Below, piece after piece: positions 17,541 to 25,241 of a stretch of DNA of 40,178 bases (its first letter is position 1; each line of letters begins with the position of its first letter). A program made the translations under genes and the position numbers. The stretch comes from an uncultured Thermomicrobiales bacterium. GTDB taxonomy: Bacteria; Chloroflexota; Chloroflexia; Thermomicrobiales; UBA6265. Under the pieces are notes generated by a model. That model made no database searches. It saw only the letters and a program-made list of their open reading frames with translations, and was not told the DNA's origin. The stretch covers positions 1 to 40,178 of the forward strand of contig CADCWE010000043.1 in NCBI GenBank assembly GCA_902806325.1, read 5' to 3'.

Positions 17541-17933
17541 TTAACCTCCGATCAGGACGTTGGTGGCCGCGATGACCTTGCCGTTCGGCAAATCGACCGG
17601 GTCGTTGCAGGTCATCGCGGTGTCGGTGGCGCGGGCGGCCGGTTTGCCGTTGATCAGGACGGTGGCGGACCCGGTGATGATCGTCCCGGACATGGACGGC
17701 GGTTTTTGGAACGGACCGCCCTGCGGGATGTGGGGGATGCAGGTCGCTTTCGAACCGACGGTCGCCGCTGGGCGGCCGTTGATCAGCACGTTGGCGCTGG
17801 TGCTGCCGGCGATGGTGCCGACGAACGGGTGCGGCAACGGGGTCGGCACCGGCCCGCCTGGAGTCGGGATCATCACGATGTGGATGTCCGTCGCCATCAC
17901 CTGGTCCCCTTGCTTGGCCGCCGGTTTGCTCAT
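17541..17933 (-). CDS. PAAR/DUF4150-like spike-tip protein
   Basis: GGPVPTPLPHPFVGTIAGSTSANVLINGRPAATVGSKATCIPH...GTIITGSATVLINGKPAARATDTAMTC. Confidence 0.88.
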   Translation of the reverse strand: MSKPAAKQGDQVMATDIHIVMIPTPGGPVPTPLPHPFVGTIAGSTSANVLINGRPAATVGSKATCIPHIPQGGPFQKPPSMSGTIITGSATVLINGKPAARATDTAMTCNDPVDLPNGKVIAATNVLIGG

Positions 17934-17964
17934 CGTCGTTCCCTTCCCGCCGACCGCGTCGGAC

Positions 17965-20136
17965 TTAGTTCAGCATGACCATTGCCCCCGAGACCTTGAC
18001 AAGGGCGTCGCCTTCGATCGAGGTGGTCGTCCCCTTGACCGAGACGAGCGTTCCGTTGACACCGACCAACGCCTTGCCATCGAGGCTCAACGAGGCTCCG
18101 GAGACTTGGACTGGGCCCATGCCGGTTATCTCAACCGCCGTCGCGGACAGGATCTTGGTATCACCGCCCGAACGGGCCGCCAGAATGGCAGCGGTGTCGA
18201 TCTGGAAATTGTCTCCGCTCGATAGTTGGCACGAACCGCCCACGTCCATCTCCCGCGTCCCGCCGACCGTTTCGCTGCTGTTGCCGGTTACCGCCAGCGT
18301 CATGTTCCCGCCGAGTTCGACCGAGGCGTCGCCCGTGCCGATGATGTCGAGGGTGCCGCCGGTTTCGAGGCTGATCGCGTTGGCCGCGGCGACCGCGGCG
18401 GTGGTGCCGACGGTGTGGATGAATTCGGTGCCGTTGTCCATCCTGAGCGAGGTCCCGGTTTGGACCGAGCCGGTCTTCGCCGCTTCTACCACGACGTCGA
18501 CCCCCTTCATGGTCACCGTGCCGGTCTTGGATTCGATCATGACGTCGTCCTGGGCGGTCAGATTCATTTTGCCGCCCGCCGCGATCCGGATGTTCCCGCG
18601 CATCCGGATCTCGAGCCGGTTGCCTTGAGAGACGATCTTGATGTGATTGTTGCCGGTCTTGTCGATGATGTTGATCGCCTCGTCGCCCGCGCTGTCGTCG
18701 AATTCCAGGAGGTGACCGGAGCGGGATTTCCAGACGCGCTGGTTGACCGACCCGTTCTCGACCGCAGCCTTGGTCCCAGCGGGCGGCGCGTCCTTGCCGT
18801 TCCAGAGCGAGCCGAGGACGAACGGCCGGGTCGGGTCGCCGTGCTCGAAGGCGACCAGCACCTCGTCGTTGACCTCCGGCACATTCAGGAAGCCGCGACC
18901 GGGACCCGCCTCCGGCGCCACCAGCCGCGCCCAATGGCTCTCGTCGTTGTCGAACAGCCACGGCAGTTTGACCTTGACCCGGGCCAGCTTGTCGGGGTCG
19001 TCGTTGTTGGTCACCACGCCGGTCATCACGCCGGGGGCGACCGGTCGATGCGCGGCCGGAGCCAGCAGGGCGCCGATGGTGCCCGGACGGCGGCTGGAGC
19101 AGGCGAAGCTGCTCTGGTGGCCGGCAGTCTTGGTGAAGCGGTGGGTGACGCCGGTGACGTGGTAGGTTCCCTCGAATCGCGTCCCGACGCCGGAGATCTT
19201 GACCGCCGCGCCGACCCGCAGTTTGGGGTTGCCGGCGCATTCGCCTTGCGCGGTGACGAAGCCTTGGCTGATGTCGTCCAGGGTTGTTTGCGCCAGGTGG
19301 TCGGCTTCGGCCTGGCTGGCGACCGGCACGTCCGCGATCACCCGCACCGCCCGCCCCCAGACTTCTTGCGCGACCTCGCCGCCGGGTCGGTGTTGCGCCA
19401 GTTCCGGGGCGCCCCTGCCGGTCGTGGCGCGACCGACGATGGCGTCCTTGGTCGCCACGTCCCAACCCCGCACCTGGACCTCGTCAACCTGCTCCGCCAC
19501 CGAGAGCCGGGGCTGGAACCGCTTCATGTTGACCGCCCATTCCAGTTCGATCGGCGCCTCCCGCGCTTCGAACGCGCGGAAGACGAGGTCGCGCCCGACG
19601 ACGCGCAGCTCGAACCCGTTGCGGTCGGCGCGGTCCTGGAGAAAGTCCCAGTTGGTCTGGGCGTGCTGGAACGCGTAGGCATGGACGACGTCGGTGGTGT
19701 CCGTTTGGGCCGTCAGCCCCGCTTCCGACGCGATCGCAGTGACGATCTCGGCGTCGGTCTGTTCGAGGAACGAGCGGCTGCGGACGTCGCGGTGGAGCGC
19801 AAACGACAGGTCGTAGCCGCGAACGGTCACGGTCGGTCCGGATTCGACGAGGTCGGCCTCAATCGTCGTGATCTTGCCGACGATCAAGGAGACCTCGTCG
19901 GCGGCGGGACCGGCGGTGATCTCGACCTCCTTGCCTTCCTTGATGTGCGTCTCGTCCGGCCAGACCATGCCGGGGCTGGCCAGGCGGATCTCGAACATCG
20001 CCGGCAGGTTCGGCCGCTCATCGATCGTGACCGCGATCACCGCCGCCTCGACCTCGCGCGGCGCCGCGCTCCCGTCGAGCTTGAGCCGGAACTGGGCGAG
20101 CGCCGTCCGGCGCTCCGGGTCGGTGGCGACTGGCAC
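17965..20136 (-). CDS. VgrG-like spike protein (fused gp27/gp5-type, Afp8-like) with beta-helical C-terminus
   Basis: GTG start at 20136 preceded by ggagga. Gp27-like FALHRDVRSRSFLEQTDAEIVTAIASEAGL...HAQTNWDFLQDRADRNGFEL, gp5 OB-like GVVTNNDDPDKLARVKVKLPWLFDNDESHWARLVAPEAG and EVLVAFEHGDPTRPFVLGSLWNG, then beta-helix repeats. Confidence 0.92.
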   Translation of the reverse strand: MPVATDPERRTALAQFRLKLDGSAAPREVEAAVIAVTIDERPNLPAMFEIRLASPGMVWPDETHIKEGKEVEITAGPAADEVSLIVGKITTIEADLVESGPTVTVRGYDLSFALHRDVRSRSFLEQTDAEIVTAIASEAGLTAQTDTTDVVHAYAFQHAQTNWDFLQDRADRNGFELRVVGRDLVFRAFEAREAPIELEWAVNMKRFQPRLSVAEQVDEVQVRGWDVATKDAIVGRATTGRGAPELAQHRPGGEVAQEVWGRAVRVIADVPVASQAEADHLAQTTLDDISQGFVTAQGECAGNPKLRVGAAVKISGVGTRFEGTYHVTGVTHRFTKTAGHQSSFACSSRRPGTIGALLAPAAHRPVAPGVMTGVVTNNDDPDKLARVKVKLPWLFDNDESHWARLVAPEAGPGRGFLNVPEVNDEVLVAFEHGDPTRPFVLGSLWNGKDAPPAGTKAAVENGSVNQRVWKSRSGHLLEFDDSAGDEAINIIDKTGNNHIKIVSQGNRLEIRMRGNIRIAAGGKMNLTAQDDVMIESKTGTVTMKGVDVVVEAAKTGSVQTGTSLRMDNGTEFIHTVGTTAAVAAANAISLETGGTLDIIGTGDASVELGGNMTLAVTGNSSETVGGTREMDVGGSCQLSSGDNFQIDTAAILAARSGGDTKILSATAVEITGMGPVQVSGASLSLDGKALVGVNGTLVSVKGTTTSIEGDALVKVSGAMVMLN

Positions 20137-20155
20137 GGGGGTTCCTCCGAGACGA

Positions 20156-20271
20156 GTAGGTGGTCGGCGGTCGGCGGTCGGCAGCAGGCGGTACACCGAG
20201 GGATCTCGTCCGATCTGATGACTGGCGACCGGCGACTCCGCTCAATCTCCCGCCGACGGCCGACCGCCTAC
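20156..20271. repeat. Intergenic imperfect inverted repeat (22-nt arms, 2 mismatches)
   Basis: GTAGGTGGTCGGCGGTCGGCGG (20156-20177) versus reverse complement of 20250-20271 (GTAGGCGGTCGGCCGTCGGCGG). Confidence 0.6.
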
Positions 20272-20951
20272 TGACCGTTTGGCGGCGGGATAACGAGCGT
20301 CTGGCCGGGGAGAATGGCGCGCGGGTCGTGGAGGCCGTTGGCACGGGCGATGACGCGCCAGAGGCGGGCGTCGCCGTAGACGCGGTGGGCGATCAGGTCC
20401 AGGCGCTCGGCCGGGCGGACGATCACGCTCCGTTCGCCGCCCTCGCCGCCGGAGGAGGGGTTGGTGCGGGGTTGGTCTTTCTCGTCGACGGCCTGTTTGA
20501 GGCCGACCTCGGCTTGGGCGCGGACGGGGGACCCGTCGCTGAGGAACAGCGTGAATTGGCAGGAGACGCTCTCCAGGTAGCAAAAATAAGTCCAGACCTT
20601 GCCCCATTGCAGCTTGCACTTGGGGGGTTGGCCTTGGCCGTTGGCCGAGCCGACGTTGTCTTTGGGCAGATCGGGTTGGATCTCCATCATCTTGAACAGG
20701 TTGTTGGTGTAGCGGGCGCGGACGTCCTCGCCGTCTTCGAAAGTGTCGAAGAACAACGACAGCTTGATCTGCTTCGGGTTGCCGCCGCCGAATTCGAGGG
20801 CGGCCGAGTCTGTCCCCCGGTTGGCGCCGGACTGGTTCCAGGTGTTCTGTTTGCTGACGGTGTATTCCTTCGGGTTGTAGGCAAACTCGACTTTGATCGA
20901 TTCGCCCTCGACCGTTTCGATGCTGCCTTTGGTCGGCCAGTTCTCGGCCAT
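20268..20951 (-). CDS. LysM-domain tail/baseplate tube-initiator protein (Afp7-like)
   Basis: VEFAYNPKEYTVSKQNTWNQSGANRG...LSLFFDTFEDGEDVRARYTNNLFKMM and C-terminal LysM-like ERLDLIAHRVYGDARLWRVIARANGLHDPRAILPGQTLVIP. Confidence 0.9.
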   Translation of the reverse strand: MAENWPTKGSIETVEGESIKVEFAYNPKEYTVSKQNTWNQSGANRGTDSAALEFGGGNPKQIKLSLFFDTFEDGEDVRARYTNNLFKMMEIQPDLPKDNVGSANGQGQPPKCKLQWGKVWTYFCYLESVSCQFTLFLSDGSPVRAQAEVGLKQAVDEKDQPRTNPSSGGEGGERSVIVRPAERLDLIAHRVYGDARLWRVIARANGLHDPRAILPGQTLVIPPPNGQ

Positions 20952-20969
20952 GGTGGGCTTCTCTCCCCG

Positions 20970-23516
20970 TTACCGGAAGGCTCCGGATCGTTCGCGCTCG
21001 GTCAGGAGTCGCTGTTCGAGGAGCGCGTAGACCCGCTCCGCGAGGGCTTCGGGTTCGGCGATGCTGGGCACGGGCGCGGTGGTCGGGGTGGCGGGCGCCG
21101 CGACGGGCGTCGGTGGCGCGATTGCCACCGCGCGGGATGTTGTGTCCGGTGCCGCCAAGCGCGCGATGTCCGGCTGGGGGCTGGAGCGCTCTGCCGCGGC
21201 GGGCGCCGGCGGTGCGACGTGGGCCAGGGGGAGCGCGGCGGGAGGGATCGGGGAGTGACCGAACCCGTGGACGGCACCGGCAACCATCCGCTCGATGCGG
21301 TCGGCTTCTCCCTCCTCGGCCGACGCCCGACGGGCGAGCGGGAACGGACGGGGCGCCGGCGGGGCGATGGTCGGTCGACCGCCCAGGTGTTGGGCGACGT
21401 GGGACAGTTCGTGGATCACCAGCGGCAGCGTGGCGGGAGTCGGCCGGTCTGGGAGGCCGTCCGGCAGCGCGATGCTGGTGCCGAGGGCCAGGGCCTGAGC
21501 GCCGACGCGGTCGGCGGCGCGGCGGGCGACGGCGCCAGAGTGGACGCGCACCGGCGAGAGATCCATGCCGAAGACGCGCTCCATCGAGCGCCGAAACGGC
21601 GTGGGCAACGGATTGCCGCCGTCCGCGGAGAGATCGGCGGTGGCGGCGGCCACTGCCGCGTGGTCCGGGTCCGGAGCGCCCGGTCGGACGCGGCGGTAGA
21701 GGGCGGGACGAGCGGTTGGCGGCGCGGCGCCGCTCGCAGGCTGCCACGGCGACATCTCCCCCAACACGCTCGGAGAGGGGTAGGGGCGCACGGTTGGGAC
21801 TCGCCGGGACTCCCTTTGGAGTCGCGGTGACTCCCCGGTGATCGGCGATGCCCGAGACATCGGTTCGGTCGCCGTTTGATGATGCGGCGCGGTGAAGGAC
21901 GGCGCCTGGTGGCCGATGGCGCTACCACGGGACGGGTCGGACCCGGCGTCGAATCGCCGGGCTACGCCGACCAAACCGCTCCGAGGCCGAGCGCGATCGA
22001 AGATTCGCTCGATCGTTGCTTCCCGATCCGGCCACGGGATCGAACCCGGATCGGTGAGGGACGGGGCACCCGGTGGTGGCGTCGGGATGCGCAGGACCGG
22101 GAACCCGGGTTGGGGCGGGGACGCGTGCCCGGCGACGGCGGCCGGGCGGACCGCGACGGGGCCGGTGGTCGCGGATTCCCCGATCGGGCCACCTAGGAGC
22201 GATCCGGCGTCCGCAGCCGTTGATTCGAAAATGGTCCGGTTGACGACAAAGCGGAACGGGGCGCTGCCGTGGGAAGCATGGCGACCGGCTCCTGGGGAGC
22301 GAGCATCGGCGCCGATGGCGTCGGGGGTAATCCCTCCACGCGCGATAGCGGTCGACCAGGGGTTCGCGAAGATCGGCGACGTGAGATCCGAGGTTGCCCG
22401 CGATGGAACCTGCCGGGGACCCGCGGCCGCCAAAGGATGGCCAAACGCGACCCCCGCAGAGCCCTCGCGCGCCGGAGCGGTGCCCGGAGGCCGCACACCG
22501 GACCGGAGGACGGCGTGCGAGCCCGGGATGGCGGTGGGCGCGACACCCCGAACCTGGCGCCCCCACAGTGGATCGGCCGAAGGTTCGGGCGAATCGGCGG
22601 GTAGCCGCGCCGCCAAGCGTTGGAAGGCGTCAACGAGCGTCCCGGTGTCGACGTCGGTCGGGACGGGCCAGGTGGTGGTTGGAGCGCCGACCCGCCCGAT
22701 CTCGCCCCGGACGGTCCCCTGCGCTGCGCCGTGTGGAACGGTCGACGTCCATCCCGCCCGACGTCGGAGGGGCGCGAGATTCTCGGTCGGCGACGAGGCG
22801 GTGCCGCGCCCCGGAAGGTCGTCTGGTCGGGCTCGGAACACCGATCTGGTGCCGCGCCCGGGGTCGAAGGGCGACGTCTGCGCGTCCCGAGTTCCGGGCA
22901 CCGGCGAGGGCGGCCGCGGGGAACCCGCGGTCGCCAACGGGCCCGAGGTCGTCGAACCGCGCTCCGGAACGCGATGGGTGAGCGGTCGGCTTACGCGATC
23001 ACTCTCGGGTGCCGTTTCCCGAGCCGTTGCCGTCGACCGTCGAGCGGACGGATCCCCGGCGGCGTCGGGACCTTCCGCGCCCACACCATGCCGGGGCGGC
23101 TCGACGGCGACCGGCAACCAGCCCCCCGAGGTTGATCGCGTCGGATGCCAGGTCCGATGCGGCCCCGGATCGGACCCGTCCGGCGCGAGGTCCCCCCAAT
23201 CGGTCGATTGGTCAATCCAGGGCCAGACGGCGCTCGGGGCCGGACCGGAGTGCGGACGCCGCGGTCGCGCCGAGCGGCGGAGGTTTAGCGGCGGTCGCGG
23301 CCAGTTCGCCATCGTTCGCCGACCGAATTTCGACCCGATCCGGCGCAACGGAGTGCCCAGCGCGAGCGCCCGATGGGCGACGATGGACGCGACGAAGCGT
23401 TCGCCCCGGCCGAGCACGGCGTCCGCTTCTCGCGCGAACCGAGGCAGCGGCGTCAACTCGGCCAGCGGGCGATGCCCGGAGGACCGCGACGAGGGGCCAG
23501 GAAGCGGCGCCGTCAT
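20970..23516 (-). CDS. Large DUF4157 (eCIS core domain) protein with long low-complexity R/P/S/G-rich N-terminal region
   Basis: MERVFGMDLSPVRVHSGAVARRAADRVGAQALALGTSIALPDG...LVIHELSHVAQHLGG. Tail AEPEALAERVYALLEQRLLTERERSGAFR. Confidence 0.82.
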   Translation of the reverse strand: MTAPLPGPSSRSSGHRPLAELTPLPRFAREADAVLGRGERFVASIVAHRALALGTPLRRIGSKFGRRTMANWPRPPLNLRRSARPRRPHSGPAPSAVWPWIDQSTDWGDLAPDGSDPGPHRTWHPTRSTSGGWLPVAVEPPRHGVGAEGPDAAGDPSARRSTATARETAPESDRVSRPLTHRVPERGSTTSGPLATAGSPRPPSPVPGTRDAQTSPFDPGRGTRSVFRARPDDLPGRGTASSPTENLAPLRRRAGWTSTVPHGAAQGTVRGEIGRVGAPTTTWPVPTDVDTGTLVDAFQRLAARLPADSPEPSADPLWGRQVRGVAPTAIPGSHAVLRSGVRPPGTAPAREGSAGVAFGHPLAAAGPRQVPSRATSDLTSPIFANPWSTAIARGGITPDAIGADARSPGAGRHASHGSAPFRFVVNRTIFESTAADAGSLLGGPIGESATTGPVAVRPAAVAGHASPPQPGFPVLRIPTPPPGAPSLTDPGSIPWPDREATIERIFDRARPRSGLVGVARRFDAGSDPSRGSAIGHQAPSFTAPHHQTATEPMSRASPITGESPRLQRESRRVPTVRPYPSPSVLGEMSPWQPASGAAPPTARPALYRRVRPGAPDPDHAAVAAATADLSADGGNPLPTPFRRSMERVFGMDLSPVRVHSGAVARRAADRVGAQALALGTSIALPDGLPDRPTPATLPLVIHELSHVAQHLGGRPTIAPPAPRPFPLARRASAEEGEADRIERMVAGAVHGFGHSPIPPAALPLAHVAPPAPAAAERSSPQPDIARLAAPDTTSRAVAIAPPTPVAAPATPTTAPVPSIAEPEALAERVYALLEQRLLTERERSGAFR

Positions 23517-23574
23517 CGGCGCGCCGCCGGACTGGCGGTGCCGACGCCGAAACCGGTCGCGACCACCAGCGCCA

Positions 23575-24021
23575 CTACTTCACCTCCCGCCAGCCTTTGT
23601 GCGCCAACTCGACCGCTTCGACGACGAACTCCATCGAGCCGGCGCGCAGCTCCGGCCCGGTCCACTTGACCGGGTAGGCCTCGGCGACGTCCCATTGCTT
23701 GATCGTCTCGCCGCCGTGATCGAACAGCTTGATCGCCAGGTTTTTTCGCGTCACGGTGATTTGGCCGCCGGCGATGGTCGGGCGCCACTGGAGGAACTGC
23801 GGGGAGTCGGTCAGGCCGCGCTTGAGGGTGATGTTGGGGTATTTCAGCGGGCCAGGCAAGCGGTGGACGAACTCGTTGTTGCCGCCTTCGGCGTACTCCT
23901 TCGTCTCGACCTCGACCGAGAGTCCGCCGCACTCTTGGAAGTTGGCGACCAGCACCCCGTCCATCTCGACGACGAAGCGACCGGCCTGGAGCAGGACGGC
24001 TTGGCGCACCATGCGGGGCAT
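23575..24021 (-). CDS. Phage T4 gp19-like tail tube protein
   Basis: FVVEMDGVLVANFQECGGLSVEVETKEYAEGGNNEFVHRLPGPLKYPNITLKRGLTDS. Confidence 0.92.
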   Translation of the reverse strand: MPRMVRQAVLLQAGRFVVEMDGVLVANFQECGGLSVEVETKEYAEGGNNEFVHRLPGPLKYPNITLKRGLTDSPQFLQWRPTIAGGQITVTRKNLAIKLFDHGGETIKQWDVAEAYPVKWTGPELRAGSMEFVVEAVELAHKGWREVK

Positions 24022-24040
24022 CCCTTCCGCGGGCGCCGGG

Positions 24041-24271
24041 TCACGACCAGAGCGGCCCTTCCGGCTCCTCGTTCAGGCGGCGGTTGATGGCCGCGATCTC
24101 GTCCGCCCACCGCCGCCGGTCGGCGTGCTCCAGCGCCAGGATGTCGTCCAGCGGCCAATGGAAATGGTAGGCGAGGTAGGCTACCTCCTCGTGGAGCCGA
24201 TCGAGGGGGTAGCCTACGATTCCCCCATCGGCGCCACGTCCACCTCGAAGTCGTGCTGGCACGACGGGCAT
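24041..24271 (-). CDS. Small DUF6760-like CIS protein; start codon uncertain, possibly expressed by -1 frameshift from the upstream gene
   Basis: YPLDRLHEEVAYLAYHFHWPLDDILALEHADRRRWADEIAAIN. The frame overlaps the upstream gene by 58 nt. Confidence 0.7.
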   Translation of the reverse strand: MPVVPARLRGGRGADGGIVGYPLDRLHEEVAYLAYHFHWPLDDILALEHADRRRWADEIAAINRRLNEEPEGPLWS

Positions 24272-24597
24272 TGGACGGCCATCCGCACCGCTTCCGGTTG
24301 GTTGATCCGGCCGTAGAGGTCCTGGAGGTAGACCAAGTCGGCCGAGAACAGCCCCTCGATGGTGCCGGTGTTGACGTCGGACAGGCTGCCGAGTTTGGTG
24401 ACCACCCGCGCCAGGAGGATGATCGTCAGGTAGGCCTGGTTGGCGCGCACCCGGGGGTCGCGCAGCGGCGCGATCTCGTCGATCGCGGTTGCCAGGCGCA
24501 TCACGCCCTCGCGGTGCAGCGTTCCCTCGTGGTCGATGAACCCCTTGGGGAGGGTGAACCGATGCTCGGTCTGGAGGCCGATGGAACGTTGGGCCAT
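24214..24597 (-). CDS. T4 baseplate/tail-assembly-chaperone-like protein with C-terminal CxxC motif
   Basis: HRFTLPKGFIDHEGTLHREGVMRLATAIDEIAPLRDPRVRANQAYLTIILLARVVTKLG...LQDLYGRINQ...CPSCQHDFEVD; resembles PF12322-type proteins beside tube genes. Confidence 0.75.
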   Translation of the reverse strand: MAQRSIGLQTEHRFTLPKGFIDHEGTLHREGVMRLATAIDEIAPLRDPRVRANQAYLTIILLARVVTKLGSLSDVNTGTIEGLFSADLVYLQDLYGRINQPEAVRMAVQCPSCQHDFEVDVAPMGES

Positions 24598-24709
24598 CGG
24601 CGATTAGCCTTCGGCTTTCGGCAGAACGGAGTTGCGTCGTTGGTCGCGCTCCATGTCCCCGGTCCCCCTGTTGGCCCCAGGCCGAGGGCTGATCGCGGAT
24701 CGCGAACAG

Positions 24710-25153
24710 CTATGCCACCCGGGTGTTCTTCTCGGCCCGGAGTTCGATCGTTTCGACGGCGACCTCATTGTTGCCCGCGTTGAGGGACGGACCGGAGACC
24801 TTGACCGGCCAGGCGTTCTCGAAGTTCCAGCGCGCGATCTCGGTGTGCTGCTGGTCGTAGAGCACGATCGAGCCGTTCTTCATCGCGTCCTTGTAATTCC
24901 CGTCCTCGATCTGCTTGCGCCACTCCCACATCTCCATCGAGTCGGTCATGCCGCGCTTGAGGACGATGTTGGGGTACTTGGTCCGCCCCGGCTGGCTGAT
25001 GGTGATCTCTTCGCCTCGCGGTCCGGAGGCTTTGTACTCGATCACTTCGCTCTCCGAGGTCAAGCCTTCGGCCTGCTGGAACGGCCCGGTGAGAATCCCG
25101 GACACCTCGACAAAGAAGTGGTACCCGACCAGGGGCATGCGTCGTTCAGCCAT
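24710..25153 (-). CDS. Phage T4 gp19-like tail tube protein (second paralogue)
   Basis: YHFFVEVSGILTGPFQQAEGLTSESEVIEYKASGPRGEEITISQPGRTKYPNIVLKRGMTDS. Confidence 0.92.
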   Translation of the reverse strand: MAERRMPLVGYHFFVEVSGILTGPFQQAEGLTSESEVIEYKASGPRGEEITISQPGRTKYPNIVLKRGMTDSMEMWEWRKQIEDGNYKDAMKNGSIVLYDQQHTEIARWNFENAWPVKVSGPSLNAGNNEVAVETIELRAEKNTRVA

Positions 25154-25241
25154 GGTGAACCTCCGTCGTTACGAGTCGTTAGTCGTCAGTAGAACGATGA
25201 ACCGAACCCCGTTCCGGCCACTGGCGCCTGGTGGTTGGCGA

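Noticed and set aside
23513-23932. Extra small gene between tube and the large DUF4157 gene
   Set aside because: The ORF mostly overlaps the tube gene in another frame; only a ~20-codon tail is intergenic and lacks support.
20160-24087. Long plus-strand ORFs antisense to tube, DUF4157 and LysM genes
   Set aside because: High-GC antisense artefacts; recognisable domains are on the minus strand.
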